From Taishania pollutisoli (lineage in GTDB: Bacteria > Bacteroidota > Bacteroidia > Flavobacteriales_D > Crocinitomicaceae), in assembly GCF_014518315.1 (NCBI RefSeq), contig NZ_JACVEL010000006.1:177062-241061 (forward strand): a DNA stretch of 64,000 nt, in the 5' to 3' direction. Each line of letters opens with the position of its first letter. Position 1 is the first letter of the stretch. Positions 16,600-23,941 of this stretch are shown here, piece by piece. Both the position numbers and the translations under genes were made by a program. Below the pieces are notes generated by a model. The model made no database searches, was not told where the DNA came from, and saw nothing but the letters and a program-made list of their open reading frames with translations.

Positions 16600-17019
16600 A
16601 TGCAATTAAATCCTTACTTGAATTTTGACGGAAATGCAGAGGAAGCATTCCGGTTCTACCAAACCGTATTTGGCGGGGAAGTATTTATCCAGAAAATGAG
16701 CCAGGCTCCGGGGGCAGAAAATTTACCCGAAAATGAAAAAAACAGAGCCATGCACGTTGCTATTACACTCCGTAACGGACAACACCTGATGGCTTCTGAC
16801 TGCCTGCCAAGCGCAGGACATGTACTGAATGTCGGAAACAACAATTACATTTCCATTACACCGGACAGCCGGGAAGAAGCAGACCGGATTTTCAACGGAT
16901 TATCTGCCGGTGGAAAAATCGAAATGCCGATGGCAGACATGTTCTGGGGCGATTATTTCGGATCATTTACAGACAAATTCGGTGTGTGCTGGATGATCAA
17001 CTATACCAATCCGAAATAG
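16600..17019 (+). CDS. VOC family protein, PhnB-like
   Basis: A 139-aa protein of the PhnB/YjdN type, recognised from LNPYLNFDGNAEEAFRFYQTVFGGE at the N-terminus (20-residue core beta-alpha unit) and FWGDYFGSFTDKFGVCW near the C-terminus. Those motifs typify the 3-demethylubiquinone-methyltransferase-like VOC branch, whose function is generally unknown. It lies 30 bases after the preceding VOC gene and 4 bases before the next gene. Confidence 0.85.
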   Translation: MQLNPYLNFDGNAEEAFRFYQTVFGGEVFIQKMSQAPGAENLPENEKNRAMHVAITLRNGQHLMASDCLPSAGHVLNVGNNNYISITPDSREEADRIFNGLSAGGKIEMPMADMFWGDYFGSFTDKFGVCWMINYTNPK

Positions 17020-17023
17020 CCAC

Positions 17024-17464
17024 ATGGAAAAACTGATTGCACAAGCAAAAATACAGGTTCAAAAACCCATCCGTGACGTATTTGAAAACATTGTCAATCC
17101 GGATAAAATGACACAGTATTTTATTGGTAGCAGCACGGGGCGAATGGAGGAAAAAGCAGAATTGACCTGGGTATTTCCGGAGTTCGATGAACAATGTCCT
17201 GTGACTGTTACAACAATTATTCCACACCAGTTGATTGAATTCAAGTGGGATCCCGAAACAATTGTTCGCATCATTCTGACCGAACAGGCAGACAAAAGTA
17301 CCGTTGTGAAAGTAATGGAAGACGGGAAGTCAAATTCGGAGGAAGGATTGAAATGGTTTGGGGGAAATACAGAGGGATGGGCCAACTTTCTCGCCTGTCT
17401 GAAAGCATTTTCTGAACACGGTATCAACCTGCGAAAAGGTGCATTTGATTTTTTGAAATCTTAA
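17024..17464 (+). CDS. SRPBCC (AHSA1-like) protein
   Basis: A 146-aa START-like ligand-binding fold. AKIQVQKPIRDVFENIVNPDKMTQYF is the first strand plus helix pair, and NTEGWANFLACLKAF is the long C-terminal helix with its conserved Trp. Proteins of this type bind hydrophobic ligands or act as Hsp90 activator-like domains; no ligand can be assigned. The gene starts 4 bases after the previous stop and ends 1 base before the next start. Confidence 0.82.
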   Translation: MEKLIAQAKIQVQKPIRDVFENIVNPDKMTQYFIGSSTGRMEEKAELTWVFPEFDEQCPVTVTTIIPHQLIEFKWDPETIVRIILTEQADKSTVVKVMEDGKSNSEEGLKWFGGNTEGWANFLACLKAFSEHGINLRKGAFDFLKS

Positions 17465-17465
17465 C

Positions 17466-18329
17466 ATGAAAAAAATTCTGCTCATTCTGTCTATTGCTGC
17501 TGCAAACTACGGTTTTTCGCAGTTGCCATTCCCTTCTTTTCTGCAAGGAACCTGGAAAATGGAAGGGCTTCAGGTCTATGAACGTTGGGATCAACTCAAC
17601 GACCATACATTGAAGGGGGTTTCCTATAAACTTTCTGAGAACGGAATGGAAGTTTCCGAATACATCGAAATAAGTGGTAATAAAGGGAAAATTCAGTATA
17701 CCGCCAGTGTCATCGGTCAAAATAACGGCGCAGGAATCCCGTTTCGACTGGTGCAGGCAGACAGCCTGTTTGTGTTTGAAAACCTGAAACATGATTTCCC
17801 GAACAGAATTGTCTACAAACGTATCTCTGATAACCTGTTAAACGTCACTGTTTCCGGCAACAACGGAAATATGTTCAGTTATGAGTTACACAGAGAAACA
17901 ACCGGAAAGAACGTAGAAAATAACACATCCAATCCGAACTATGATGCCGCACTGGCAATACAATCAGGTGCAGACGAGTATGGAATGAAACCGTACGTTT
18001 TCGTTATTCTGAAAACAGGAAGCAATCCTTCCGTGAATGACAAATCAGAAATCAGTAAACACTTCAGAGGCCATCTCGACAACATTAACCGCCTGGTAGC
18101 CGAAGAAAAGATGGTTATTGCAGGTCCGATGGGTAAAAATGATAAAAATTACAGGGGAATTTTCATTCTATCCAATGTGAAAGACCTGGAAGAAGCGCGG
18201 GAGCTGCTCCAAACCGACCCTGCCATCAAAGCTGGTTTGCTTGATGTTGAACTATACGACTGGTACGGATCCGCAGCATTACCGGAATACCTCCCCTACT
18301 CGGACAAAGTCTGGAAATCAAAACCCTGA
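17466..18329 (+). CDS. Secreted DUF6265-like / YciI-like two-domain protein
   Basis: A 287-aa protein with a signal peptide (residues 1-19, ending GFSQ). It is followed by a DUF6265-like lipocalin-type domain (LQGTWKMEGLQVYERW through FPNRIVYKRI, about residues 25-130) and a YciI-like domain (HFRGHLDNINRLVAEEKM, about residues 195-260, with the conserved His pair and GPMGKN loop). The joining of an exported calycin-like domain to a YciI-like domain is unusual, since YciI proteins are normally cytosolic. Domain assignments are from pattern recognition; function unknown. Confidence 0.7.
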   Translation: MKKILLILSIAAANYGFSQLPFPSFLQGTWKMEGLQVYERWDQLNDHTLKGVSYKLSENGMEVSEYIEISGNKGKIQYTASVIGQNNGAGIPFRLVQADSLFVFENLKHDFPNRIVYKRISDNLLNVTVSGNNGNMFSYELHRETTGKNVENNTSNPNYDAALAIQSGADEYGMKPYVFVILKTGSNPSVNDKSEISKHFRGHLDNINRLVAEEKMVIAGPMGKNDKNYRGIFILSNVKDLEEARELLQTDPAIKAGLLDVELYDWYGSAALPEYLPYSDKVWKSKP

Positions 18330-18368
18330 CACCGATTCACCTATGCATTTGAACGAATAAACAACAGT

Positions 18369-18722
18369 ATGGAGAACTACAACACCGTTGACGAATACAT
18401 TGCAAAGGAACCTCAGGACCGACAGCAATTGCTGGAACTTGTTCGTGTGACAATCCGGGAGACAGCACCCGAAGCGGAAGAATATATTTCGTATGGAATG
18501 CCGGCTTACAAACTCAATAAAAAGCCCCTGGTATATTTTGCAGTATTCAAACACCACATTGGTTTTTATGCGACTCCCACCGGGCACTCGCAATTTGCCG
18601 ATGAACTTTCAAAATACAAACAGGGAAAAGGATCTGTTCAGTTTCCGATTGATCAACCAATACCTGTTGATCTGATCAAACGAATCGTTGCATTCAGAGC
18701 GCAGGAAAATAAAACTAAATAA
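18369..18722 (+). CDS. DUF1801 family protein
   Basis: A 117-aa single-domain protein with the DUF1801/YdhG pattern: VDEYIAKEPQDRQQLLELV, then EEYISYGMPAYKLNKKPLVYFA and a final SVQFPIDQPIPVDLIKRIV. Members are sometimes called iron-chaperone-like after frataxin-like Bacillus YdhG, but the role is poorly supported. It is one of four genes with this fold in the train. Confidence 0.85.
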   Translation: MENYNTVDEYIAKEPQDRQQLLELVRVTIRETAPEAEEYISYGMPAYKLNKKPLVYFAVFKHHIGFYATPTGHSQFADELSKYKQGKGSVQFPIDQPIPVDLIKRIVAFRAQENKTK

Positions 18723-18726
18723 TCGT

Positions 18727-19128
18727 ATGAGTAAAGACATTCAACAATATCACGACCAACAGATGCCGGAAGACAAAGTCATTTGTGAATTGTTGTACAA
18801 GCACATCTGTCAACACCTTGCTGCTGCTGAGCGAAAAGTCTGGCATGCGCACCCGGTATGGTTCCTGGACGGAAATCCGGTTGTCGGTTACAGTAAGCAG
18901 AAAGCAGGAATACGACTGATGTTCTGGAGCGGAGCAGATTTCGATGAAGACAAACTGGCAATACGGGGAGAAAAATTTAAAGACGCATCTATCTTTTACC
19001 GTTCGGCAACGGAAATTAACCCGGATGATATCCGGCGTTGGCTGGAGAAAGCACAGGTTATACAGTGGGATTATAAAAATTTAGTGAAGCGAAAAGGAGT
19101 ATTGATACGCATTGAAAATCAGGCATGA
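18727..19128 (+). CDS. DUF1801 family protein
   Basis: A 133-aa protein of the same broad fold as its upstream neighbour, with KVWHAHPVWFLDGNPVVGYSK as the core strand pair and ASIFYRSATEINPDDIRRWLEKA towards the end. The frame extends upstream to 18688, but the ATG at 18727 lies 4 bases after the previous stop and gives the expected N-terminus. Its stop overlaps the next start as ATGA, so the two are translationally coupled. Confidence 0.75.
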   Translation: MSKDIQQYHDQQMPEDKVICELLYKHICQHLAAAERKVWHAHPVWFLDGNPVVGYSKQKAGIRLMFWSGADFDEDKLAIRGEKFKDASIFYRSATEINPDDIRRWLEKAQVIQWDYKNLVKRKGVLIRIENQA

Positions 19129-19658
19129 AAACAAAACGGTATATCGCTTTATTGCGCGGGATTAATGTAGGAGGAAATCACAAAGTACCCATGTCACAAT
19201 TGTCCGAAGCGATGGGACAACTCGGTTTTTCAAACATTCTCACCCTACTGAATACAGGCAATGTAATCTTTGAAGCACCCGAAAAAAATGCATCGGAAGC
19301 TGTGATTGAAAGACACTTACAGGACGTTTTCGGATTTCCCATCCCGGTGATCTTGAGAACGTTTGACGAACTCTCAGAACTGGTAGAAACCGATCCGTTT
19401 AAAGGGATTGCAGTCACAAAAGATACCCGATTGTATGTGACGTTTTTGAAAAGTAAACCAACAATGCAACTTCCACTTCCGTATATTTCTGCAGATGAAT
19501 CATTTCAGATCATTTTTGTCAGTAATACAGCTGTCCTGAGCGTCCTGGATCTTTCCATCGGAAAGACAGTAAAGGGAATGGATGATCTGGAGAAATTGTT
19601 CGGAAAAGAAGTCACAACACGTAATTGGAATACAGTTGTTAAACTGGCAAATAAATAA
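19125..19658 (+). CDS. DUF1697 family protein
   Basis: A 177-aa protein beginning KRYIALLRGINVGGNHKVPM, the defining DUF1697 start, and ending GKEVTTRNWNTVVKLANK, the conserved C-terminal R-N-W-N-T motif. Function is not established for the family. It overlaps the upstream DUF1801 gene by 4 bases. Confidence 0.9.
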   Translation: MKTKRYIALLRGINVGGNHKVPMSQLSEAMGQLGFSNILTLLNTGNVIFEAPEKNASEAVIERHLQDVFGFPIPVILRTFDELSELVETDPFKGIAVTKDTRLYVTFLKSKPTMQLPLPYISADESFQIIFVSNTAVLSVLDLSIGKTVKGMDDLEKLFGKEVTTRNWNTVVKLANK

Positions 19659-19664
19659 AACAGC

Positions 19665-20067
19665 ATGAATACACCATTTAAACCAATAGGTTATACATCT
19701 GTCTCCCCTTACTTCATTGTAGAGGACGCACAACGTTTTTATGGAGCTGATGCGACACATTTTCGATGCACAGGAGTTGAGAACATACCACCGTCCATCC
19801 GGGAAAATCATGCATGCAGAACTTCAAATTGATTATTCGGTTATTATGCTGGCGGATGCAACGGAAACTTATCCTGCAGAAACCATCGTGATGCATGTCT
19901 ATGTTCCGGATACGGATGCTGTCTTTCAAAAAGCGATTGTGGCAGGATGTGAAGCAATTGACGTTCCGAAATCACAGGAAGGAGATCCGGACAGGAGGGG
20001 AACATTTAAAGATTTTGCAGGAAATCTGCGGTCTGTGGGAACACAAATGAACGACAGCAACTTATAA
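19665..20067 (+). pseudogene. VOC family protein gene with a +1 frameshift
   Basis: The ATG at 19665 opens a typical VOC start (KPIGYTSVSPYFIVEDAQRF), but the frame breaks at a run of five T residues (19736-19740). With four T residues it would read RFMELMRHIFDAQELRTY and continue to the stop at 20067 through YSVIMLADAT and GDPDRRGTFKDFAGN, a complete VOC protein of about 133 aa. As written, the second half has no start at the right place. Either a true inactivating insertion or a sequencing error in a homopolymer. Confidence 0.8.
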
Positions 20068-20113
20068 ATCAACAAAATACCGATAAATCTATGTATTTTT
20101 TGTTCGGTTTCCC

Positions 20114-20121
20114 TACCTTTG
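20114..20121 (+). promoter_or_regulatory. Probable internal -7 box in the gene train
   Basis: TACCTTTG matches TAnnTTTG, 51 bases before the SRPBCC ATG at 20173. With the 105-base gap after the frameshifted VOC gene, it suggests a second transcription start inside the train. A TTTG lies 11 bases upstream. Confidence 0.5.
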
Positions 20122-20172
20122 TTAGGGTATACCTGATAGAAAAAACGAAATAACAACTAAAAGTGATTGCTT

Positions 20173-20688
20173 ATGAAAATTATAAAAAGAATCGTTATCG
20201 CATTGCTAATTATCATTGCGATTCCGTTGATTGTAGCACTTTTTGTTCCACGGGACTTTAAAAGTGAGAAAAGCATTGTAATCAATAAACCGGTAACGGA
20301 AGTATTTGACTATGTTAAACACGTTAAAAACCAGGACAATTTCGGTATCTGGCAGCTTTCAGACCCGGATATGAAAAAAAGTTACGAAGGAACAGACGGA
20401 ACAGTCGGCTTCGTCTATCATTGGGACAGTGAGTCTATGGGAAAAGGTTCTCAAAAAATCACGGCAATCGAAGACGGAAAACGGGTCGATTTTGAACTGG
20501 ATTTCGGATTCGGAGACCCGGCAAAAGCGTATTTCATTACCCGTGAAAAAAGTACCGATCAAACCAATGTAACATGGGGAATTACAGGACGTACCCCCTA
20601 CCCCTTCAATTTCATGAGCCTGTTCTACGACATGGGAAATGACTTTGAACAAGGCTTGCAAAACCTGAAGAAAGAGCTGGAAAAATAA
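20173..20688 (+). CDS. Membrane-anchored SRPBCC protein
   Basis: A 171-aa protein with one N-terminal membrane segment (about residues 7-25, IVIALLIIIAIPLIVALFV) followed by an SRPBCC (START-like) domain from SIVINKPVTEVFDYV to NDFEQGLQNLKKELEK, the C-terminal helix. The ligand-binding part probably faces one side of the inner membrane. The TTG at 20167 is two codons upstream, but the ATG at 20173 is preferred. Ligand unknown. Confidence 0.82.
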   Translation: MKIIKRIVIALLIIIAIPLIVALFVPRDFKSEKSIVINKPVTEVFDYVKHVKNQDNFGIWQLSDPDMKKSYEGTDGTVGFVYHWDSESMGKGSQKITAIEDGKRVDFELDFGFGDPAKAYFITREKSTDQTNVTWGITGRTPYPFNFMSLFYDMGNDFEQGLQNLKKELEK

Positions 20689-20695
20689 ACAACCA

Positions 20696-21121
20696 ATGGC
20701 GGAAATAAAAACCAAACAACACGAAGCAAATGTTACGGATTTCATCCTGTCATTTGCAGAAACGGAGCAAAAACAAAAAGACAGTTTCGAACTGGTAAAA
20801 ATCATGCAGGAATATACCGGATTCGAACCTAAAATGTGGGGACCATCCATCATCGGGTTTGGTATGTACCATTATAAATCTGATCGCAGCAAGCAGGAAG
20901 GCGACTGGCCGTTGGTCGGATTCTCTCCCCGCAAAGCAGCTATTTCATTGTATGTATACATGGGAACACCGGAGCAGGATAAGTTATTACAGGAATTTGG
21001 AAAATTCAAGATGGGAAAAGGATGTATCTATGTTAAAAAGTTATCCGACATCAATATAGAAGTCCTCAAGAAAATGATGGGTGAAACCATTACAGCACTT
21101 CGGGAAAAATACGGAAATTAA
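20696..21121 (+). CDS. DUF1801 family protein
   Basis: A 141-aa protein beginning AEIKTKQHEANVTDFILSF, with FEPKMWGPSIIGFGMYHYK and GKGCIYVKKLSDINIEVLKKM, the standard DUF1801 blocks. It is the third occurrence of the fold in this cluster and the form most often encoded beside SRPBCC and VOC genes. It starts 7 bases after the preceding stop. Function unknown. Confidence 0.87.
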   Translation: MAEIKTKQHEANVTDFILSFAETEQKQKDSFELVKIMQEYTGFEPKMWGPSIIGFGMYHYKSDRSKQEGDWPLVGFSPRKAAISLYVYMGTPEQDKLLQEFGKFKMGKGCIYVKKLSDINIEVLKKMMGETITALREKYGN

Positions 21122-21133
21122 TATCATTCAGCC

Positions 21134-21694
21134 ATGCCAACTAATCATCAATGGACGGAAGAAGTCGCAATTTTATCGGCGATCATAGATAAAACACCAC
21201 TGGACAAAACCACCAAATGGGGGTCGGATGTGTATACCTATAATGGTAAAAATGTGGTAAGTTGCGGAGGATTCAAAAACTTTTTTACCCTTTGGTTTTA
21301 CAATGGTGTGTTTCTGGAAGATCCGTATAAAGTCTTGATCAGTGCTTCTGAGGGACAAACAAAATCATTGCGTCAGTGGCGGTTTACTTCGAAAGAGGAA
21401 ATTGATGAGAAAAAGATTCTCGCCTACATTCACGAAGCCATCGAAACAGAGAAAAAAGGATTAAAAATAAAACCGGCGAAGTTCATTGCTGTTCCACCAC
21501 CATCCTTACTCAGTGATGCGTTGAAAAATGACAAAGCCTTTCAGAAAGCATTTGAACTGCTCACGCCCGGAAAGCAAAAAGAATACATTTTATACCTGAA
21601 TGAAGCCAAACAGGAAGCAACCAAAGTGAAACGGCTGGAAAAAATTACGCCGTTGATCTTTCAGGGAATGGGGTTAAATGATAAATACAAATAA
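21134..21694 (+). CDS. DUF1801-YdeI/OmpD-associated fusion protein
   Basis: A 186-aa protein with an N-terminal DUF1801 domain (KWGSDVYTYNGKNVVSC to RQWRFTSKEEI, about residues 28-95) and a C-terminal YdeI/OmdA-like tail (AFELLTPGKQKEYILYLNEA, then RRLEK-like basic helix and GMGLNDKYK). This tail is found in proteins annotated as bacteriocin-protection or OmpD-associated; what it does is unclear. It is part of the same transcript as its neighbours (12-base gap). Confidence 0.85.
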   Translation: MPTNHQWTEEVAILSAIIDKTPLDKTTKWGSDVYTYNGKNVVSCGGFKNFFTLWFYNGVFLEDPYKVLISASEGQTKSLRQWRFTSKEEIDEKKILAYIHEAIETEKKGLKIKPAKFIAVPPPSLLSDALKNDKAFQKAFELLTPGKQKEYILYLNEAKQEATKVKRLEKITPLIFQGMGLNDKYK

Positions 21695-21705
21695 ATCATC
21701 GAGTG

Positions 21706-22203
21706 ATGAAAGTACTGGCAATTGAAATCAAATGGGCCGTTATCTTTGTGGTAGTATCCTTGCTTTGGATGGTATTGGAAAAAGTGTGCGGGCTGCACGG
21801 ACCTTACATTGATTACCACCTGTACCTTACCAACCTGTTTGCCATTCCGGCAATCTGGATGTTTGTACTGGCATTAAAAGATAAAAAACGTCGTTACTAC
21901 AATGGTCACATGACGTATGTACAGGGACTTGTTTCGGGCACCATTATTTCAGTAATTGTTGCCGCACTTTCTCCCCTCACCCAATGGGTTGTTTCTTATG
22001 TTATCACCCCTGAATATTTCCCAAACGTGATCAAACGTTCAGTAGAATTAGGATATTACGAAACAACAACTGCTGCTGCCGCATATTTTAATTACAAACA
22101 TTATGCAACCCAGGGAATAATTGGCGCATTGGTGACGGGAATTGCAACAACAGCTATTGTGATGTTATTTGTGCGGTCAAAAAATCGTACCGTTAAACAA
22201 TAA
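21706..22203 (+). CDS. DUF4199-like integral membrane protein
   Basis: A 165-aa protein with four predicted membrane segments (about residues 7-24, 40-57, 76-98 and 140-160). The layout and the loop with short charged stretches (KDKKRRYYNGHMTY) resemble the DUF4199 family of Bacteroidota. A GTG one codon upstream (21703) is possible, but the ATG is preferred. Its stop overlaps the next start (TAATG). Function unknown. Confidence 0.7.
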   Translation: MKVLAIEIKWAVIFVVVSLLWMVLEKVCGLHGPYIDYHLYLTNLFAIPAIWMFVLALKDKKRRYYNGHMTYVQGLVSGTIISVIVAALSPLTQWVVSYVITPEYFPNVIKRSVELGYYETTTAAAAYFNYKHYATQGIIGALVTGIATTAIVMLFVRSKNRTVKQ

Positions 22204-22664
22204 TGAAGATGAAAAAACTACAGTTTCAAACAAAAATCCACGCACCGGTCGCACATGTATATACCATCATGTTGGGGATCGGTGACAAAACAACGTATGA
22301 AGCATGGGCCGCGGAATTCCAGCCCACATCTACCTATGACGGAAGCTGGGAACCGGGAAGCAAAATCCGATTCATTGGTGTTGATCAACAGGGGGAACAG
22401 GGTGGAATCATTGCGGAAATCGCAGCAAACGACCCCAACCGTTTTGTATCACTAAAGACGTGTGGTTTTCTATCGAAAGGAGTCGAAATTACCGAAGGAC
22501 CGGAAGTAGAAGAATGGATCGGAGGACTTGAAAATTATACATTTCGGGAAGAAAACGAATACACAATGGTAACAGTTGATATTGATGTAGTGGATGACTT
22601 CGTTGATTATTTCAATACAACCTGGCCCAAAGCATTAGTAAAATTAAAAACGATTTGCGAATAA
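22203..22664 (+). CDS. SRPBCC family protein
   Basis: A 153-aa START-like protein: QFQTKIHAPVAHVYTIML (strand and helix 1), TYDGSWEPGSKIRFIG, and a C-terminal helix ending WPKALVKLKTIC. No membrane segment. It overlaps the DUF4199-like gene by one base, which implies coupled translation. The ligand is unknown. Confidence 0.83.
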   Translation: MKMKKLQFQTKIHAPVAHVYTIMLGIGDKTTYEAWAAEFQPTSTYDGSWEPGSKIRFIGVDQQGEQGGIIAEIAANDPNRFVSLKTCGFLSKGVEITEGPEVEEWIGGLENYTFREENEYTMVTVDIDVVDDFVDYFNTTWPKALVKLKTICE

Positions 22665-22676
22665 ACTCAATGAAAA

Positions 22677-23102
22677 ATGGAAACAACACAGCTAACAGTT
22701 AATGCGGCTATTGCCACAGACATTCAAAGCGTATGGGAAGCGTGGACTCAGCCCAAGCACATCACCGGGTGGAATTTTGCATCCGACGACTGGTGCTGCC
22801 CGAATGCAGAAAATGACCTGCGTACAGGGGGGAAATATACGGCACGTATGGAAGCAAAAGACGGGAGCTTCGGTTTTGACTTTGAAGCCGTATATGATGA
22901 AGTATTAACGCATCAGAAAATTGTCTACACCATGGCTGATGGCAGAAAATCTACAACCGTATTCAAATCAAGGGGAAATACAACAGAAGTTTCCACCACA
23001 TTTGATGCGGAGACAAGCAATCCCATCGACATGCAACAGCAAGGATGGCAAGCGATTCTGAACAATTTCAAAAAGTACGTTGAACACAACGCTCAACCAT
23101 GA
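22677..23102 (+). CDS. SRPBCC (AHSA1-like) protein
   Basis: A 141-aa protein with the AHSA1 signature: VWEAWTQPKHITGWNFASDD near the N-terminus, DLRTGGKYTARMEAKDGSFGF in the middle and MQQQGWQAILNNFKKYVE as the last helix. Such YndB/AHSA1-like proteins bind hydrophobic ligands. It overlaps the next gene by 4 bases (ATGA). Confidence 0.87.
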   Translation: METTQLTVNAAIATDIQSVWEAWTQPKHITGWNFASDDWCCPNAENDLRTGGKYTARMEAKDGSFGFDFEAVYDEVLTHQKIVYTMADGRKSTTVFKSRGNTTEVSTTFDAETSNPIDMQQQGWQAILNNFKKYVEHNAQP

Positions 23103-23929
23103 ATACATCAATCTATCCGTGCATTTGGTTCAATCACAATGCCGGGGAAGCAGCCACCTTTTATTGTAAATTATTCAGCCATTCCCGAATCATCCGAACA
23201 ACTCCGATGGTGGTGACTTTTGAACTGGAAGGAGTTAAATTCATGGGATTGAACGGTGGAGATCAGTTCCGTCCTACACCTGCTTTGTCGTATTTTGTCT
23301 ATTGTGAAAATGATCACGCAAAAATTGAACGGCTCTATGAACAACTCAAAGAAGGAGGAAATGTATTAATGCCGTTGGGGAAATACAATTGGAGTGAAAA
23401 ATACGCATGGATTGAAGATAAATTCGGTGTAAGCTGGCAACTGGATATCGAACAGATCAACCACCCGCAAAAAATTGTTCCGGCATTTTTATTTGTCAAC
23501 GAAAAGCGAAATGATGTAAAAAAAGCAGTGGATTTGTACACTTCTGTGTTTGAAAACAGCACCGTTCTGCTTTCATTCCCGGAAACCGGAATTCCGACCT
23601 TTGTCCAGCTAAAGTTGAACAATTACCTGTTCAACCTGATGAGCGGAGGGGACATGCATCACGCATTTGATTTCACCGAGGGTAACTCCATCGTTATTGA
23701 ATGTGATACACAGGGGCAGATTGATCACTACTGGCATGAATTAACGAAGGACGGAACAGAAAGCATGTGCGGATGGTTACGCGATCCTTTCGGTAGTTCC
23801 TGGCAAATTATTCCGGCAATTTTAGGACAACTGATGAGTGATCCGGAAAAGGCGCAGAAAGTCATGGCAGCCGTTCTGAAAATGAAAAAATTAGACATTG
23901 TACAGTTACAACAAGCCGCAATCTGTTAA
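23099..23929 (+). CDS. Two-domain VOC (PhnB-like) protein
   Basis: A 276-aa protein with two PhnB-like VOC domains in tandem. The first runs from YPCIWFNHNAGEAATFYCKL to EDKFGVSWQLD (about residues 6-118). The second runs from PAFLFVNEKRNDVKKAVDLY to RDPFGSSWQIIP (about residues 128-242), with a helical tail. The duplication gives the full four-module VOC set in one chain. It is the last gene of the train and ends 12 bases before a convergent gene. Confidence 0.87.
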   Translation: MNTSIYPCIWFNHNAGEAATFYCKLFSHSRIIRTTPMVVTFELEGVKFMGLNGGDQFRPTPALSYFVYCENDHAKIERLYEQLKEGGNVLMPLGKYNWSEKYAWIEDKFGVSWQLDIEQINHPQKIVPAFLFVNEKRNDVKKAVDLYTSVFENSTVLLSFPETGIPTFVQLKLNNYLFNLMSGGDMHHAFDFTEGNSIVIECDTQGQIDHYWHELTKDGTESMCGWLRDPFGSSWQIIPAILGQLMSDPEKAQKVMAAVLKMKKLDIVQLQQAAIC

Positions 23930-23941
23930 CTACACCGATTT

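Noticed and set aside
19736..19740. Programmed ribosomal frameshift at the T5 run
   Set aside because: There is no slippery heptamer, stem or stimulatory element of the known types beside it; plain indel is more likely.
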